Assembly: GCF_900102335.1 (NCBI RefSeq)
Contig: NZ_FNBM01000002.1
Coordinates: 496,001 to 560,000, forward strand
Direction: 5' to 3'
Length of the DNA stretch: 64,000 nt
Source: Phytopseudomonas seleniipraecipitans
GTDB taxonomy: Bacteria; Pseudomonadota; Gammaproteobacteria; Pseudomonadales; Pseudomonadaceae
The position numbers were made by a program, and so were the translations under genes. Within the stretch, counting starts at the first letter, position 1. The number at the start of each line of letters is the position of its first letter. This document shows, piece after piece, positions 52,876-62,106 of this stretch. The notes under the pieces were generated by a model that worked only from the letters and a program-made list of their open reading frames with translations, ran no database searches and had not been told where the DNA came from.

Positions 52876-54009
52876 TCAATCGAGGTGCCTGAGCAAGTCG
52901 CGATGCAGCGCCGCGACCAGATCGGTCTGGGTGATCACCCCGACCAGCGCACCGCTGTCCAATACCGGCAGGCAATGCAGGCCGTCGTCCGAGAGCAGCG
53001 CGATCAGGTCGACCACATGGGCATCGACGTCCACCGTCTGAACCGGCGAGGTCATCAGCTCGCCCAGCACCTGCTGTTTTTGCAGGCCGAGTATCGCCCG
53101 CAGGTTGAAGCTGTTGGCACGTATCGCGCCGACCAGATCCACCAGGCTGACGATGCCGACCAGTTGCCGGTGCTCGTCGAGAATCGGCAGCGCCTTGAGC
53201 TGGTGATGGGTCAGCAGATACAGGCCCTCGGCGACGCGGGTATGCGGCGTGGCGTGGATCAGGTCGCGGGACATCATCTGCCCGGCGCGGATATCACCCA
53301 TGCTGCGGCGCAGCGCGTGCTTCTCGGTGCTGCGCACGATCAATTCGAGGTCTTCACGGGTTACATCGACGAACGAGCCCAACTCATCCAGAGCGTGATC
53401 GAGATCGTCGGCATTGATGCCGGCCCGCTCGCTGGGCAACGGGTCGCGTGTGCGATGCACCGTGGAGGTTCCGGGGTGCGGCCGCGGGTACGGCACGCGC
53501 GTCAGGTTGTTGTAGAGCAGCGCGCAGGCCAGCAGTCCAACGCCGGCGGTCATAACCGCCAGGGCTGGTTGCCAGAACGGTTCACCGGGCGCCGGCGTGG
53601 CGAACACCATACAAAAGGCGATAGCACCCGCCGGTGGATGCAGGCAGCGCAGCGGGCACATCACTAACAGGCTAAGGCCGAGCGCCAGGGCTGCGCCCAC
53701 CAGGCTGTGGTCGATGAAGTGAGTGATCGTCAGCGCGACCACGCACGCGCACAGATAGCTGCCGAGGATCGCCCAGGGCTGCGCCAGCGCGCCGGACGAG
53801 ACAGCGAACAACAGCACCGCCGAAGCTGCCAGCGGGCCGGAAAAATGCACGGCCATGTGCAAGCCGAACAACTGGCTGCACACCCAGGTGCTGAACAGGA
53901 AGCCAATGGCCGCACCGAGCGCGGCGCGGCTCCATTCGCGAGGGCGGGTATGCAGGGAATCGGGCAGGAAGGCAGACAGCCAGGAAGAAAATTGCGCGGT
54001 GGATTTCAT
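52876..54009 (-). CDS. HPP-family membrane protein fused to tandem CBS domains
   Basis: 377 residues. The N-terminal half (about 20-175) has several membrane helices and the family motif CLHPPAGAIAF; the C-terminal part (about 240-375) holds two CBS repeats (DLIHATPHTRVAEGLYLLTHH; QTVDVDAHVVDLIALLSDDG). HPP proteins are implicated in nitrite transport in plants and cyanobacteria, but the bacterial role is open; the CBS pair suggests gating by an adenine nucleotide. Stands alone, upstream of the LysR gene. Confidence 0.87.
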   Translation of the reverse strand: MKSTAQFSSWLSAFLPDSLHTRPREWSRAALGAAIGFLFSTWVCSQLFGLHMAVHFSGPLAASAVLLFAVSSGALAQPWAILGSYLCACVVALTITHFIDHSLVGAALALGLSLLVMCPLRCLHPPAGAIAFCMVFATPAPGEPFWQPALAVMTAGVGLLACALLYNNLTRVPYPRPHPGTSTVHRTRDPLPSERAGINADDLDHALDELGSFVDVTREDLELIVRSTEKHALRRSMGDIRAGQMMSRDLIHATPHTRVAEGLYLLTHHQLKALPILDEHRQLVGIVSLVDLVGAIRANSFNLRAILGLQKQQVLGELMTSPVQTVDVDAHVVDLIALLSDDGLHCLPVLDSGALVGVITQTDLVAALHRDLLRHLD

Positions 54010-54349
54010 CGATATCGTCAGAAAAACTCGAGCCTCTCACGTGAAAGGCTCGCTGGGTACCGCCATTGGCGGCTGGCAGGAGTATCCATCCCTGGATGGG
54101 TGTAATCGTCTGTTTGCAACCTTGTCCGCCTCAGCAGAGAAACTGATTCAGACAATGCGATGGAGTCTGCCCAACGCAGAGAGATTCATCCAACGAATAA
54201 TAATGAAGGATGAGTAATATTTTATTGATATTAAATTTGAGCACGGAACAGTCTACCTTCGAATGCTTAGCGTCTTTGACCAAGCGAGCGAAGCGATACC
54301 CGGGAAGACCGGCACAGCCTGCTCACGCCAGCTGAATCACGCGTACCGC
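54010..54349. other. 340-bp intergenic region between the HPP-CBS gene and magF
   Basis: No convincing ORF. It holds the promoter of the HPP-CBS gene, a small AT-rich pocket (54195-54240, including ATAATATTTTATTGATATTAA), and a REP-like unit at 54281. It is also the downstream end of the mag operon, though I see no strong terminator. Confidence 0.5.
54281..54304. repeat. REP-like unit (inverted orientation)
   Basis: CGAGCGAAGCGATACCCGGG, whose reverse complement CCCGGGTATCGCTTCGCTCG matches the units at 4806, 9131 and 16043. Only one arm is present here. Confidence 0.6.
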
Positions 54350-55147
54350 TTACGGATAACTGAAACTCTTCACCAGCGTCAGCTCGCCCGGGGTGCGCAT
54401 CGGCACGAGGAAGCTCTGCTGCTTCTCGTTGACCGTGCCCTCTTCGCTGATCACGGTGATTTGCCCGGTGGTGAGAATCTGCTGGGCGCTGCTCTCGCCG
54501 TTCTCGTCGTAGCTGTAACCGCCGCCGTAGTAGTTCACGTAGACCAGGTACTGGCCCTTGAGCGGCGTTGGCGTGGCGATCATTTCCGGGCCGTAGCCGG
54601 TGGTCACGTCGACATCCAGAGCGGCACCATTGGCCAGCGAGCGGTTGCCGTACCAGACATGCTCGCCATCGGGGGTCACCAGGTGCAGGTCGAGGTCGGT
54701 GTTGTCGCTGTCCCACGACAACACCACACGCAGGCGCGCCGGGGTTTCGCCGCTACCCCGGTTGTAGAACTGCACGCGGCGGCGCTGCTCGCCATCCGGG
54801 CTGCGCACCTCGACGTTGTTGCTGCCCTCGGAGAACACGAAGGGCCGATCGAAGCTGCCGTCTTCGGCGATCTTCAGCGGCATGCTGACACCATTGACCA
54901 CCAGGCGGCCGGGCACCTTGGCGTCCTTTTCCAACGCGCTGATCGCGCCCTTGATGCGCGCGGTGTCAGCCTGGTTGGCGGCGCTGTTGACGGACGACGC
55001 AGGGTAATTGACCTCTTGCATGAACTGCGCACCATCGCCACCTCCTACGCGCCAGCCGCTGCGTGGCGTGTCGAGCTGCACCTCGGCCAGCGCGCAGAGC
55101 GGTAGCAAAGTCAGGCAAAGGGCGAAACGGGGATTGATCGGGGCCAT
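54350..55147 (-). CDS. magF: Mag operon protein MagF (DUF2135, YfaP-like)
   Basis: 265 residues from ATG 55147 (MAPINPRFALCLTLLPLCALA, a signal peptide); longer readings overlap magE. The C-terminal half is the DUF2135 beta-sandwich: LSWDSDNTDLDLHLVTPDG with a dense Asp cluster that suggests calcium binding, and YVNYYGGGYSYDENG. Its last residues (NEKQQSFLVPMR...LVKSFSYP) resemble the visible end of MagA, so the operon has DUF2135 proteins at both ends. Family knowledge: in P. aeruginosa MagF interacts with MagD. Starts 4 bp after the magE stop. Confidence 0.87.
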   Translation of the reverse strand: MAPINPRFALCLTLLPLCALAEVQLDTPRSGWRVGGGDGAQFMQEVNYPASSVNSAANQADTARIKGAISALEKDAKVPGRLVVNGVSMPLKIAEDGSFDRPFVFSEGSNNVEVRSPDGEQRRRVQFYNRGSGETPARLRVVLSWDSDNTDLDLHLVTPDGEHVWYGNRSLANGAALDVDVTTGYGPEMIATPTPLKGQYLVYVNYYGGGYSYDENGESSAQQILTTGQITVISEEGTVNEKQQSFLVPMRTPGELTLVKSFSYP

Positions 55148-55151
55148 GGTG

Positions 55152-56819
55152 TCATTCCAGTAACAGGGTGCGGGCGAGGCCTTCGACATAAGCCTCGTCC
55201 TGTCCATTGGGGTGGGCGGCAAACGCCAGGTGCAGGTATTCGTGAGTCAGGTCGAGACGGTCTTGCAGGGAAAAGAAGCCGCGCACGTAAATGCGCTGAC
55301 GCTCACGATCCACCGAAGGCCGACCGGACGCCAGCTGGCACACGGCGAACTGCTGAATCTCCTCATAACCGGGCTCACCATCCAGGCGCTGGCGCCAATC
55401 GCGACGCTGCTTGCGCAGCCACTGTTCGGCGGCGGGCAAGGGCTGGCAGGCCGCCACCGGTTTGTCCCAGCGGCTCAAGGTGGCGCGCGGGAACGCGCGG
55501 GCCAGGATGGCGTCGTAACGCAGGCCGCTGGCGGCCTGTTCGACCGCCTGGGACCAGGCCAGGCGATCAGTACCCGGCTGCGTGCTGTGGTAGGTGACCG
55601 GCGTGCCGGCCAGCACCAGATCGGCCGTCCATGCGGCGATATACCGGGCGCCCTGGCTGGCCGGGCGCGGTGCGACCCGCTGGCTGGCACTGCTGTCATC
55701 GATGGTCAGGCATTCGCCGCGCCGGCCGGCGGTCTGCAGCAGGTAAGTACGGGCGGCGATGGCTAATGCCTTGGCGGCTTCGGCGGGTTGCGCCGAGGCT
55801 TCGCGGTCCAGCACGCGGGCGACGTAGTCCTCACGATCGAGGTGAGCGGTCAGCTGAAGCCCCTCACCCGTGCGTTCGAGAAAGAGCTCGCCATGGCTTT
55901 CGATGGGCAGGCGATTGCCATTGGCGAATTCCACCTCGTAGCGACCATTAAGCGCCCCCGACTCTACCACCGCGCCACCGCCCTCGCGCCTGAGCTGGCG
56001 CAGCGGATAGCGGGCGAACAGGCGCACCTCGATACAACTGCCGGCTTCGCTCGGCCAGGGCGTGGGCAGCACCTGGCCGAGCGGCTCGGCGTAGCGCTTG
56101 AGCACCATCATGCTGGTGCCCGAACCACCGGCCCACACCGGGGTGCCATCGGTCAGCCAGCCGGCAAAACCACCCTGGCGCGCCTGGGCATCGCCATCGG
56201 CCAGCCAGCTCCAGGTTTTCACCCGCAGGCGCCCACCCAGGGCGCTGACAGCAGCACCATTAGCGCTGCTGAGGATCACGTCCAGCAAGACCTTGCGCGC
56301 ATCCGCCTGGGCTGGCAGTTGCCCGAGCTGGGCGAGCAGTTGCTGAACTGGCACACGGGTTTCGGGAGCCAGTCGCTGGCGCTCGGCGATCCACGCCGGC
56401 GCCTGGCGTACCTGCCAGTAACGCAACCAGTCGCTCTCGGTCAGCTGCAGATTGTCCTGCTCGAAGTACAACCCGCAGGATTTCACCAGTGCCTGGTCGC
56501 GATCAATGCGTTCGCCTGGGTTGCAGCAATACACCTCTTCCTTGTTCCCGCCACGGCACTGATAGCCGTTGTCCGGCTGCCCGGTGTCGACCAGATAGGC
56601 GTAAACGAACAGTTTCCACAGGCTGCCCAACGGCGCTTGAAGCGTGTCGGGCAGCGGTTCGCGGCTGATCAGTCGCTGCCCGTCGATGCGCAGCAGTTCG
56701 CTGCCGCCGGCCGTTTGCCAAGCCAGGGACAGCGGCGCCTCGCTTGCCATTGCCGAGCCGCCGAGGGCGGCCAGCAGGGCTAGCGAAGCGAGCAGGTCGT
56801 GCTTACTCAACGGTGACAT
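55152..56819 (-). CDS. magE: Mag operon protein MagE (DUF2300, YfaQ-like), putative multi-domain peptidoglycan enzyme
   Basis: 555 residues with an N-terminal signal (cleavage near SAMA/SE). By eye I see three enzyme-like segments: a PBP/beta-lactamase-like motif set S66-LW-K69, S114-C-G, K201-T-W; a SpoIID-like segment (about 329-415) with [11 protein letters not shown] (E340 at the SpoIID catalytic position), ALAIAARTY and TYHSTQPG; and a C-terminal H526-E-Y-L-H530 zinc-type motif with E542 downstream. The family is annotated only as a predicted secreted protein of unknown function. Overlaps magD by 17 bp. The role is inferred as peptidoglycan-linked. Confidence 0.8.
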   Translation of the reverse strand: MSPLSKHDLLASLALLAALGGSAMASEAPLSLAWQTAGGSELLRIDGQRLISREPLPDTLQAPLGSLWKLFVYAYLVDTGQPDNGYQCRGGNKEEVYCCNPGERIDRDQALVKSCGLYFEQDNLQLTESDWLRYWQVRQAPAWIAERQRLAPETRVPVQQLLAQLGQLPAQADARKVLLDVILSSANGAAVSALGGRLRVKTWSWLADGDAQARQGGFAGWLTDGTPVWAGGSGTSMMVLKRYAEPLGQVLPTPWPSEAGSCIEVRLFARYPLRQLRREGGGAVVESGALNGRYEVEFANGNRLPIESHGELFLERTGEGLQLTAHLDREDYVARVLDREASAQPAEAAKALAIAARTYLLQTAGRRGECLTIDDSSASQRVAPRPASQGARYIAAWTADLVLAGTPVTYHSTQPGTDRLAWSQAVEQAASGLRYDAILARAFPRATLSRWDKPVAACQPLPAAEQWLRKQRRDWRQRLDGEPGYEEIQQFAVCQLASGRPSVDRERQRIYVRGFFSLQDRLDLTHEYLHLAFAAHPNGQDEAYVEGLARTLLLE

Positions 56820-59800
56820 TCTGCAGGGCCGGCTCGGCTTCCAGTGCTTGCTGGCCCGGTGCGTAAAGGCGCACGTAGCGGGCTGGCGGCAGCACGAATT
56901 CGCCCTTCTGCGAGAAGCGCACCAGGTGGCGCAGCACCAGCTCGCCCTGCAGGCTGTCCACCGGCACCGCGTAGCTGAGCTCGCCTGGCTCGTTGCGGGC
57001 CTTCTCCAGCGCAGACGCTTCGTCGCCGGCTAGGCCGCTGACCTGGATGCCCCAGGTGGTACGTTCCACATCGGCGCCCGGTGGCAATGGTACTTCCAGC
57101 ATGCCGTAACGCAGGGTCTGCTCGGATTCACTACTCAGGGTCACTTCGTCCAGGTACAGGTCGGCACTGGAGATCTCGTCCTTGCCGACTTCCTCGGCGC
57201 GGAACTCGAACGCCTTGTCGCCTGGCACCAGGCGCAACAGGCGGCGCTTGAGGGTAACCGGCACAGTGCTCGGTGCGGCCTGGGCGCTCCGGTAATCCAG
57301 GCGCACGTCGTTCGGCTGATCAAGATCGCCTGCCACCAGCAGTGCCTGGGGCGGTTGCGCCCCGTTCCATTGCCAATAGTTCTCGCCGCTGGTGCCTTCC
57401 ACCGCCTGCCAGTCGCCTTCCAGCGCCAGCGTCGGCTGCGTGCTGCGCAGGTCCAACGACGGCTGCAGCCAAGTCAGCGCCAGGGCGCGTTCCAGGCCCG
57501 CTTGAGCCGGTGCCAGCTCGCCAAGCAGGCGTTGCGCGCGCTGACGATCCGGGCCGTTGAGGTACAGGCCGACGGCAGCCACAAACGGCGACTGGCTCTC
57601 GGCCAGGCGGCGACGCGCGGCGTCGAGTTGCCCCTGCAGCGCATCCGCCACCGGCACATTGTTCTGCTGCGCCAGCCGCACGCCCATCTCGCGGGCAATC
57701 GCCAGGCCCAGCGCTGAATCCGGCGCGGCCATCACCAGGCTGTCGCCCTCACCAAGCACCACTTCATTACCTTCGCCTGCCGCGGCCAGGTCATACACCA
57801 GGCCTTCGATCAGGGTTTTCACCGGCAAGCCCATATCGCGAGCGAACGCGATGATCAGCGCACGCTGCAGCAGCGGCGTGTCCTGGGCGCGCTTGGCATA
57901 CAGCTCCAGCACGCGCTGCCAGTGCTCGGCCGGCAACTGAATGGCCAGGGCGCGGCTGGCGTGCCAGTCGGCGAAATAGGCGTAGGTGGTCAGGAAGGCG
58001 TCGCCATCGGCATCACCGCCCCACCAGGTAAAGGTCGCCTCCGGCCCGGCCATCTGTACCAGGCGCAAACGGCTGTTCTGCATGATCAGACGCAGGCGAT
58101 CCTTGATGCGCGGCTCGCCAGCGGCCAGCGCCGGATAGGCCAGGCTCAGCGGCAGCAGCCGGCTGGCGGTCTGCTCGACACCGCCATAGGGGTAGTCGAG
58201 CAGGTCATCCAGCGCAGCGTTGAACAGACCGGCGCCGCTGTCGGCCACGTGCAGCTGCACCTGACTGGCATCGGCCGGCAATTGCAGCGGCGTGCTGCCC
58301 GGGAATGCCGAGACGTGCGTGCTGTGCACCTGCTGCCAGCCCGCTGCCACCGTGCTCAGCCTGACGGCCAACGCGTCGGCCACCTTGTCGGCCTGACGCA
58401 GTTCGGCGCGGAAGTCGCCGGCGGCGATCACCGCCTCCTCGACCGGCAGGTAGTTGATGCCCTTGGCCAGCGTCACTTCACGGCGTTGCTCCTGCTCGCC
58501 ATGACGGATCAGCAGTTCGGCCTTGGCGCCCTCCTCGCCCTGGTTGAAGGCGAACAGGCCCAGCGCCGGCTTGTCGCCGACCCGGAAGCGGCTCGGGCCA
58601 CTCCATTTCAGGTACAGCGGCTTTTCCGAACGCACGAACTGGCGTTTCTGGCCCACTTCGCCCTGGGCGCTCACTGCACGAGCAGTGATGCGCCAGCGGG
58701 TCAGCGAGTCCGGCATGCGGAAGCTGAAGCTGGCCTTGCCATTGGCATCGGTGACCAGATCCGGCTGCCAGGCGGCGGTGTCGATCTCTTCGCGGCGTGG
58801 CCGCTCCAGCACCTTCACGCCCCGTTCGCTGCGGTTGGCCCGGCCCGGTGCACTCGGCGTGCCGGGCAGCGCGAGGTCGTAGCTGATGAACGACAGGCTG
58901 GCGCTGGTGCGCACGTTGTTGCGGCGCGGGTGATAGAAGAACTGGTCGATGCCCGGGGCGATTTCCGGCTGCAGGGCGTAGATCATTTCGTCCACCACGC
59001 TGACCGTCAGGCGCGTCGGCACCGGTTTGCCCTCGAACAGGGTGCTCAGCTCGACGGTGACCAGTTCACCCGGCTGCACAACGTCCTTGTCGGCTTTGAT
59101 GGCGATGTCGATTTGCGGCGTGGCGACCTTGATGCCGGCGTTCTGGAAGCTGTAGTCACCGCCACGAGTGTACAGCGCCGAAAAGGTGATGTTCGGCGAG
59201 AAATCGTTGCCGACCGGAATCCGCGCGCGGTACTGGGTATCGGACAGGCGCTCGAGCTTGAGCCAGTCGCCGCCCTTGGAGAGCAGCGCAGTGGCCTCGA
59301 CCTTGTCGCGCTCCAGGGTCAGCAGCGCATCGCTGACGGGCTCCGGGAAGGTGATCAGCGCCAAGGCTTCTTCGCCGGCCTGGTATTCGGCTTTATCGAG
59401 GACGATCTCGATGGTGCCGGCGACGGATTTGACACCCTCGCCACTGACCGAATGGCCGGTGGCGCCGAGAATCAGGCCGCTGCTGTCCTTGAGCGTGATG
59501 CTGTAGGTGCCGGGGCGCTCGAAGTTCAGCGCGAAGCCCTTGGCATCCGCCGCCAACTCGCCGTTACCGGTGCTCTGGTCTTCCAGGCGCACCCAGTCGT
59601 AACGAGCCGGTTTACGTTCACTGGTGCCTTCGCTCTGATACGAGAAGCTGACCGCCTGACCGGCCGAGCTGAAACGCTGCGGCGCGCTCACTCGGTAGCG
59701 GGCAGCACCGCGTTCGATGAGGATTTCCTTGCTGGTCTTGACCCGGTAGGCGGCGCCGTCGCTGGCGAACACGCTGAGCAGGTAACGGCTCGGCTTGTCG

Positions 59801-61332
59801 GCGGCCGGCAAGTCGACCAGCGCACGGCCCTGGCTGTCGGTGCTGACTTCGCTGCTGGCCAGCTCGACCGGGAACTGACCGAGGTACTGCAGCTCGTTGT
59901 CGACCATCGACAGTTGCTGGGCACGCAGGCTCAGTTGCACCTTGGCATCGACCACCGGCTTGCCGTCCGGGTAGAGCAGCACCAGAGCGCCCTTGACCGG
60001 CTCGCCAGTGCGGAAGTCCGGTTTATCCAGGTCCAGCGACACCTCGAAGTGCGGTTTGATGTACTCGGCGACGCGGAAGGCGCTGCTGTACAACTGGTCG
60101 CGGTAGGCGAAACGCAGCTCGTAGCCGCCGGCCACGGCGTTGTCCGGCAGTTGGAAGCGGCCCTGGCCGCCACGGGCGCTGTCGAAGTCGAGCTTCTGGG
60201 TCTGCAATACGGTGCCGTTGGCATCCAGCACGCTGAGGCTGATCGGCGCAGTGCCGGCGGCCACCGAGTCGCGGGCATTCTTGAACTCACGGCCGACGAT
60301 CTTTACCTCGACCCAATCGCCGGGGCGATAAAGCGGACGGTCGGTGAAGGCGTACAGCTTGGTGTCGTAAATTTCGCTGTCGTAATAGAAGTTCTCGGAG
60401 ACGAACACGCCGCCCTGGGCGTCCTCGCCGATCACGTAGGAGCGCTCCGGGCTGGCATGGCCGAGGCGCAGCAAGCCTTGTGCGTCGGTCTTGCCGCTGG
60501 TCATCACGCCCAGACCATCGCTCCACAACAACTGCGCGCCAGCGACCGGCGTGCCCTGGTGCTTGTCGGCCGTCCACACAAGGAGTTCGCCACCGGCGAT
60601 CTTGCTCACCGCCACGGTGTTGGAGACGAACACCACGGTGGTGGCGCGGTACTTGCCGATGATCGCCTCGGCCAGGTACAGGCCGGGCTCCAGTTTGCCC
60701 AGCGGCACGTAGACGTTGCCCGAGGCGACGCTGACGAAGTTGCTCGACGAGCCGGACAGGTCAACGCCCTGAGGCGGCTCGATAGGCTTGGCTTCCCACA
60801 GCGGGTAACGGAACTCGGCCACCAGCGGCAGGCCCTTCATCGGCGCAAACTGCACCTGCGGGGTGTATTCGGTGGGCGCGGCGATGGCGCTGCCCATCTT
60901 CAGCTCCGGCGCCTCTTCGGTGACCTGCTTGCGCGACTCGTAGGAGAACGCTCGCTGCATCACCCGACGGGATTTGCGGTACCAGTTGTCCCACAGATAC
61001 GACAGGGTGTTGGACAACCCCTCGCCCTTGAACTGGCCCTCCGCGACCACGCGGTGCAGGTTCTTCTGGCGCTTGAGGAATTCCAGCGGCTGCTCGATGC
61101 GGTACAGGCGCATATCCACGCCGCCGTAGCCTTCCATGCGATAGCGGCGGTAATCACGGCCTGGCGCCTCGAGGCGCACCGTGGCCACTTCATCAGCGGC
61201 GAAGCTCGAGTCGGCAAGCAGGAAGAACGACTCGCCGGCCAGCGGCGTGTAGCCGCTCGCCGGCACGTCATCCTCGGCCTGGGCAGCCAGGGGCAACAGG
61301 GCCAGCAGCGCGACAGCCAGCAAGCGATTCAT
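56803..61332 (-). CDS. magD: Bacterial alpha-2-macroglobulin MagD (YfaS type, no thioester)
   Basis: 1509 residues from ATG 61332 ([19 protein letters not shown], cleavable signal, no lipobox), overlapping the magC stop by 4 bp; an upstream in-frame start would overlap magC by 80 bp. Bacterial macroglobulin organisation: MG/BIG domains, A2M domain (TWRITARAV...), the thioester-type helical domain and C-terminal receptor-binding-like region ([13 protein letters not shown]). Where thioester forms have CxEQ this protein has G1051-V-E-Q1054, so it cannot crosslink proteases covalently. Periplasmic; in P. aeruginosa MagD binds other Mag proteins and PBP1b. Centre of the mag operon. Confidence 0.94.
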   Translation of the reverse strand: MNRLLAVALLALLPLAAQAEDDVPASGYTPLAGESFFLLADSSFAADEVATVRLEAPGRDYRRYRMEGYGGVDMRLYRIEQPLEFLKRQKNLHRVVAEGQFKGEGLSNTLSYLWDNWYRKSRRVMQRAFSYESRKQVTEEAPELKMGSAIAAPTEYTPQVQFAPMKGLPLVAEFRYPLWEAKPIEPPQGVDLSGSSSNFVSVASGNVYVPLGKLEPGLYLAEAIIGKYRATTVVFVSNTVAVSKIAGGELLVWTADKHQGTPVAGAQLLWSDGLGVMTSGKTDAQGLLRLGHASPERSYVIGEDAQGGVFVSENFYYDSEIYDTKLYAFTDRPLYRPGDWVEVKIVGREFKNARDSVAAGTAPISLSVLDANGTVLQTQKLDFDSARGGQGRFQLPDNAVAGGYELRFAYRDQLYSSAFRVAEYIKPHFEVSLDLDKPDFRTGEPVKGALVLLYPDGKPVVDAKVQLSLRAQQLSMVDNELQYLGQFPVELASSEVSTDSQGRALVDLPAADKPSRYLLSVFASDGAAYRVKTSKEILIERGAARYRVSAPQRFSSAGQAVSFSYQSEGTSERKPARYDWVRLEDQSTGNGELAADAKGFALNFERPGTYSITLKDSSGLILGATGHSVSGEGVKSVAGTIEIVLDKAEYQAGEEALALITFPEPVSDALLTLERDKVEATALLSKGGDWLKLERLSDTQYRARIPVGNDFSPNITFSALYTRGGDYSFQNAGIKVATPQIDIAIKADKDVVQPGELVTVELSTLFEGKPVPTRLTVSVVDEMIYALQPEIAPGIDQFFYHPRRNNVRTSASLSFISYDLALPGTPSAPGRANRSERGVKVLERPRREEIDTAAWQPDLVTDANGKASFSFRMPDSLTRWRITARAVSAQGEVGQKRQFVRSEKPLYLKWSGPSRFRVGDKPALGLFAFNQGEEGAKAELLIRHGEQEQRREVTLAKGINYLPVEEAVIAAGDFRAELRQADKVADALAVRLSTVAAGWQQVHSTHVSAFPGSTPLQLPADASQVQLHVADSGAGLFNAALDDLLDYPYGGVEQTASRLLPLSLAYPALAAGEPRIKDRLRLIMQNSRLRLVQMAGPEATFTWWGGDADGDAFLTTYAYFADWHASRALAIQLPAEHWQRVLELYAKRAQDTPLLQRALIIAFARDMGLPVKTLIEGLVYDLAAAGEGNEVVLGEGDSLVMAAPDSALGLAIAREMGVRLAQQNNVPVADALQGQLDAARRRLAESQSPFVAAVGLYLNGPDRQRAQRLLGELAPAQAGLERALALTWLQPSLDLRSTQPTLALEGDWQAVEGTSGENYWQWNGAQPPQALLVAGDLDQPNDVRLDYRSAQAAPSTVPVTLKRRLLRLVPGDKAFEFRAEEVGKDEISSADLYLDEVTLSSESEQTLRYGMLEVPLPPGADVERTTWGIQVSGLAGDEASALEKARNEPGELSYAVPVDSLQGELVLRHLVRFSQKGEFVLPPARYVRLYAPGQQALEAEPALQNVTVE

Positions 61333-62042
61333 CGCGCGAGGAAATTCAGTCGATAGATGCCGATAAAGTTGGGGTTGGCGTCGTCGGGTATCCATCGGGT
61401 GTCCTTCCATGTCATGAGTTGTTGCAGGCTGACGGCACGCATGCCGTTATCCGTGGGAGTGGTGGTGCCGGTGTGGTAAACGATGTCGCGGCCCATCCAG
61501 ATCATCAGGTGCTGGTCATCGCCCTGGTCGAAGAACATCAGGTCGCCGGGGCGTGCCTGGTTCAGATCGCGACCGACCAACTGGCTGTTGAACTGGATCA
61601 TCTTGATCGCGTTGACGTACGGGCCCTGCTGGCCACCGCCCTGCTGCCAGTTCTGCGCCAGACGGCGCTGGGCGTCGTCCAGTTCCAGCTCCGGCGGCAG
61701 GTAGCGATTGGACAGGCCATTGGCGTGCAGCCACTTGGCGTCATGCACCTTGAGCGCTTCGTTGGCGGCGAAGCGCACCAGGCCAACACAATCCTGCTGG
61801 TGCCAACGCGGGCTCGGTCCCTGGCGCAGCTGCTCCTGGGCGATACGCACGAACCAGGCACGGAAGATCTGCGACTGCTCGGGGTTCAGGCCGGGCGCCT
61901 GCTCGGCGCGCGCGGCCAGGCTCAACGCCATGAACATGACGAGCAGTGCGATAGTTGCAACCCGCCCAGGGGCTCGTGAGCTAGAGCCATGCAAGGCAAA
62001 AACAGGCGAGGAAGCGGAGTTTACGAGTTTGTAAATGAGCAT
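61329..62042 (-). CDS. magC: Mag operon protein MagC (DUF1175, YfaT-like), NlpC/P60-like fold
   Basis: 237 residues if read from ATG 62042, which lies inside a repeat element; an AGG sits six bases upstream. The real signal peptide seems to be [20 protein letters not shown], so ATG 61937 or an unusual start in between are alternatives. The mature part carries [10 protein letters not shown] (C85), PGDLMFF and DQHLMIWMG (H178) with VYHTG, the Cys-His layout of NlpC/P60 peptidases. DUF1175 is of unknown function; a cysteine peptidase/amidase role is inference. Overlaps magD by 4 bp. Confidence 0.82.
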   Translation of the reverse strand: MLIYKLVNSASSPVFALHGSSSRAPGRVATIALLVMFMALSLAARAEQAPGLNPEQSQIFRAWFVRIAQEQLRQGPSPRWHQQDCVGLVRFAANEALKVHDAKWLHANGLSNRYLPPELELDDAQRRLAQNWQQGGGQQGPYVNAIKMIQFNSQLVGRDLNQARPGDLMFFDQGDDQHLMIWMGRDIVYHTGTTTPTDNGMRAVSLQQLMTWKDTRWIPDDANPNFIGIYRLNFLAR

Positions 62043-62106
62043 TCCGAGCCTGTTTTTAACGCAGCAGGGCCGACGCGCAGCAGCCTCTGGGTGGGTTTTC
62101 ACAGGG
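61968..62106. repeat. Degenerate copy B of a ~140-bp repeat between magB and magC
   Basis: GCAAGGCAAAAACAGGCG (62000-62017 region) and GAGCCTGTTTTTAACGC match the reverse complement of the element at 63783-63921 along most of its length, with scattered changes. It covers the magC 5' end and the last bases of magB, in opposite orientation to the copy upstream of magB. Probably a miniature, non-autonomous element. Confidence 0.8.

Noticed and set aside
57922..61356. Plus-strand open frame of 1144 codons opposite magD
   Set aside because: Lies entirely antisense to a recognised 1509-aa gene; the composition is typical of a GC-rich shadow frame and no domain is seen.
61333..61410. Longer magD start at 61410
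   Set aside because: It would hide the clean signal peptide behind 26 charged residues and overlap magC by 80 bp; the ATGA overlap at 61332 is the normal operon junction.
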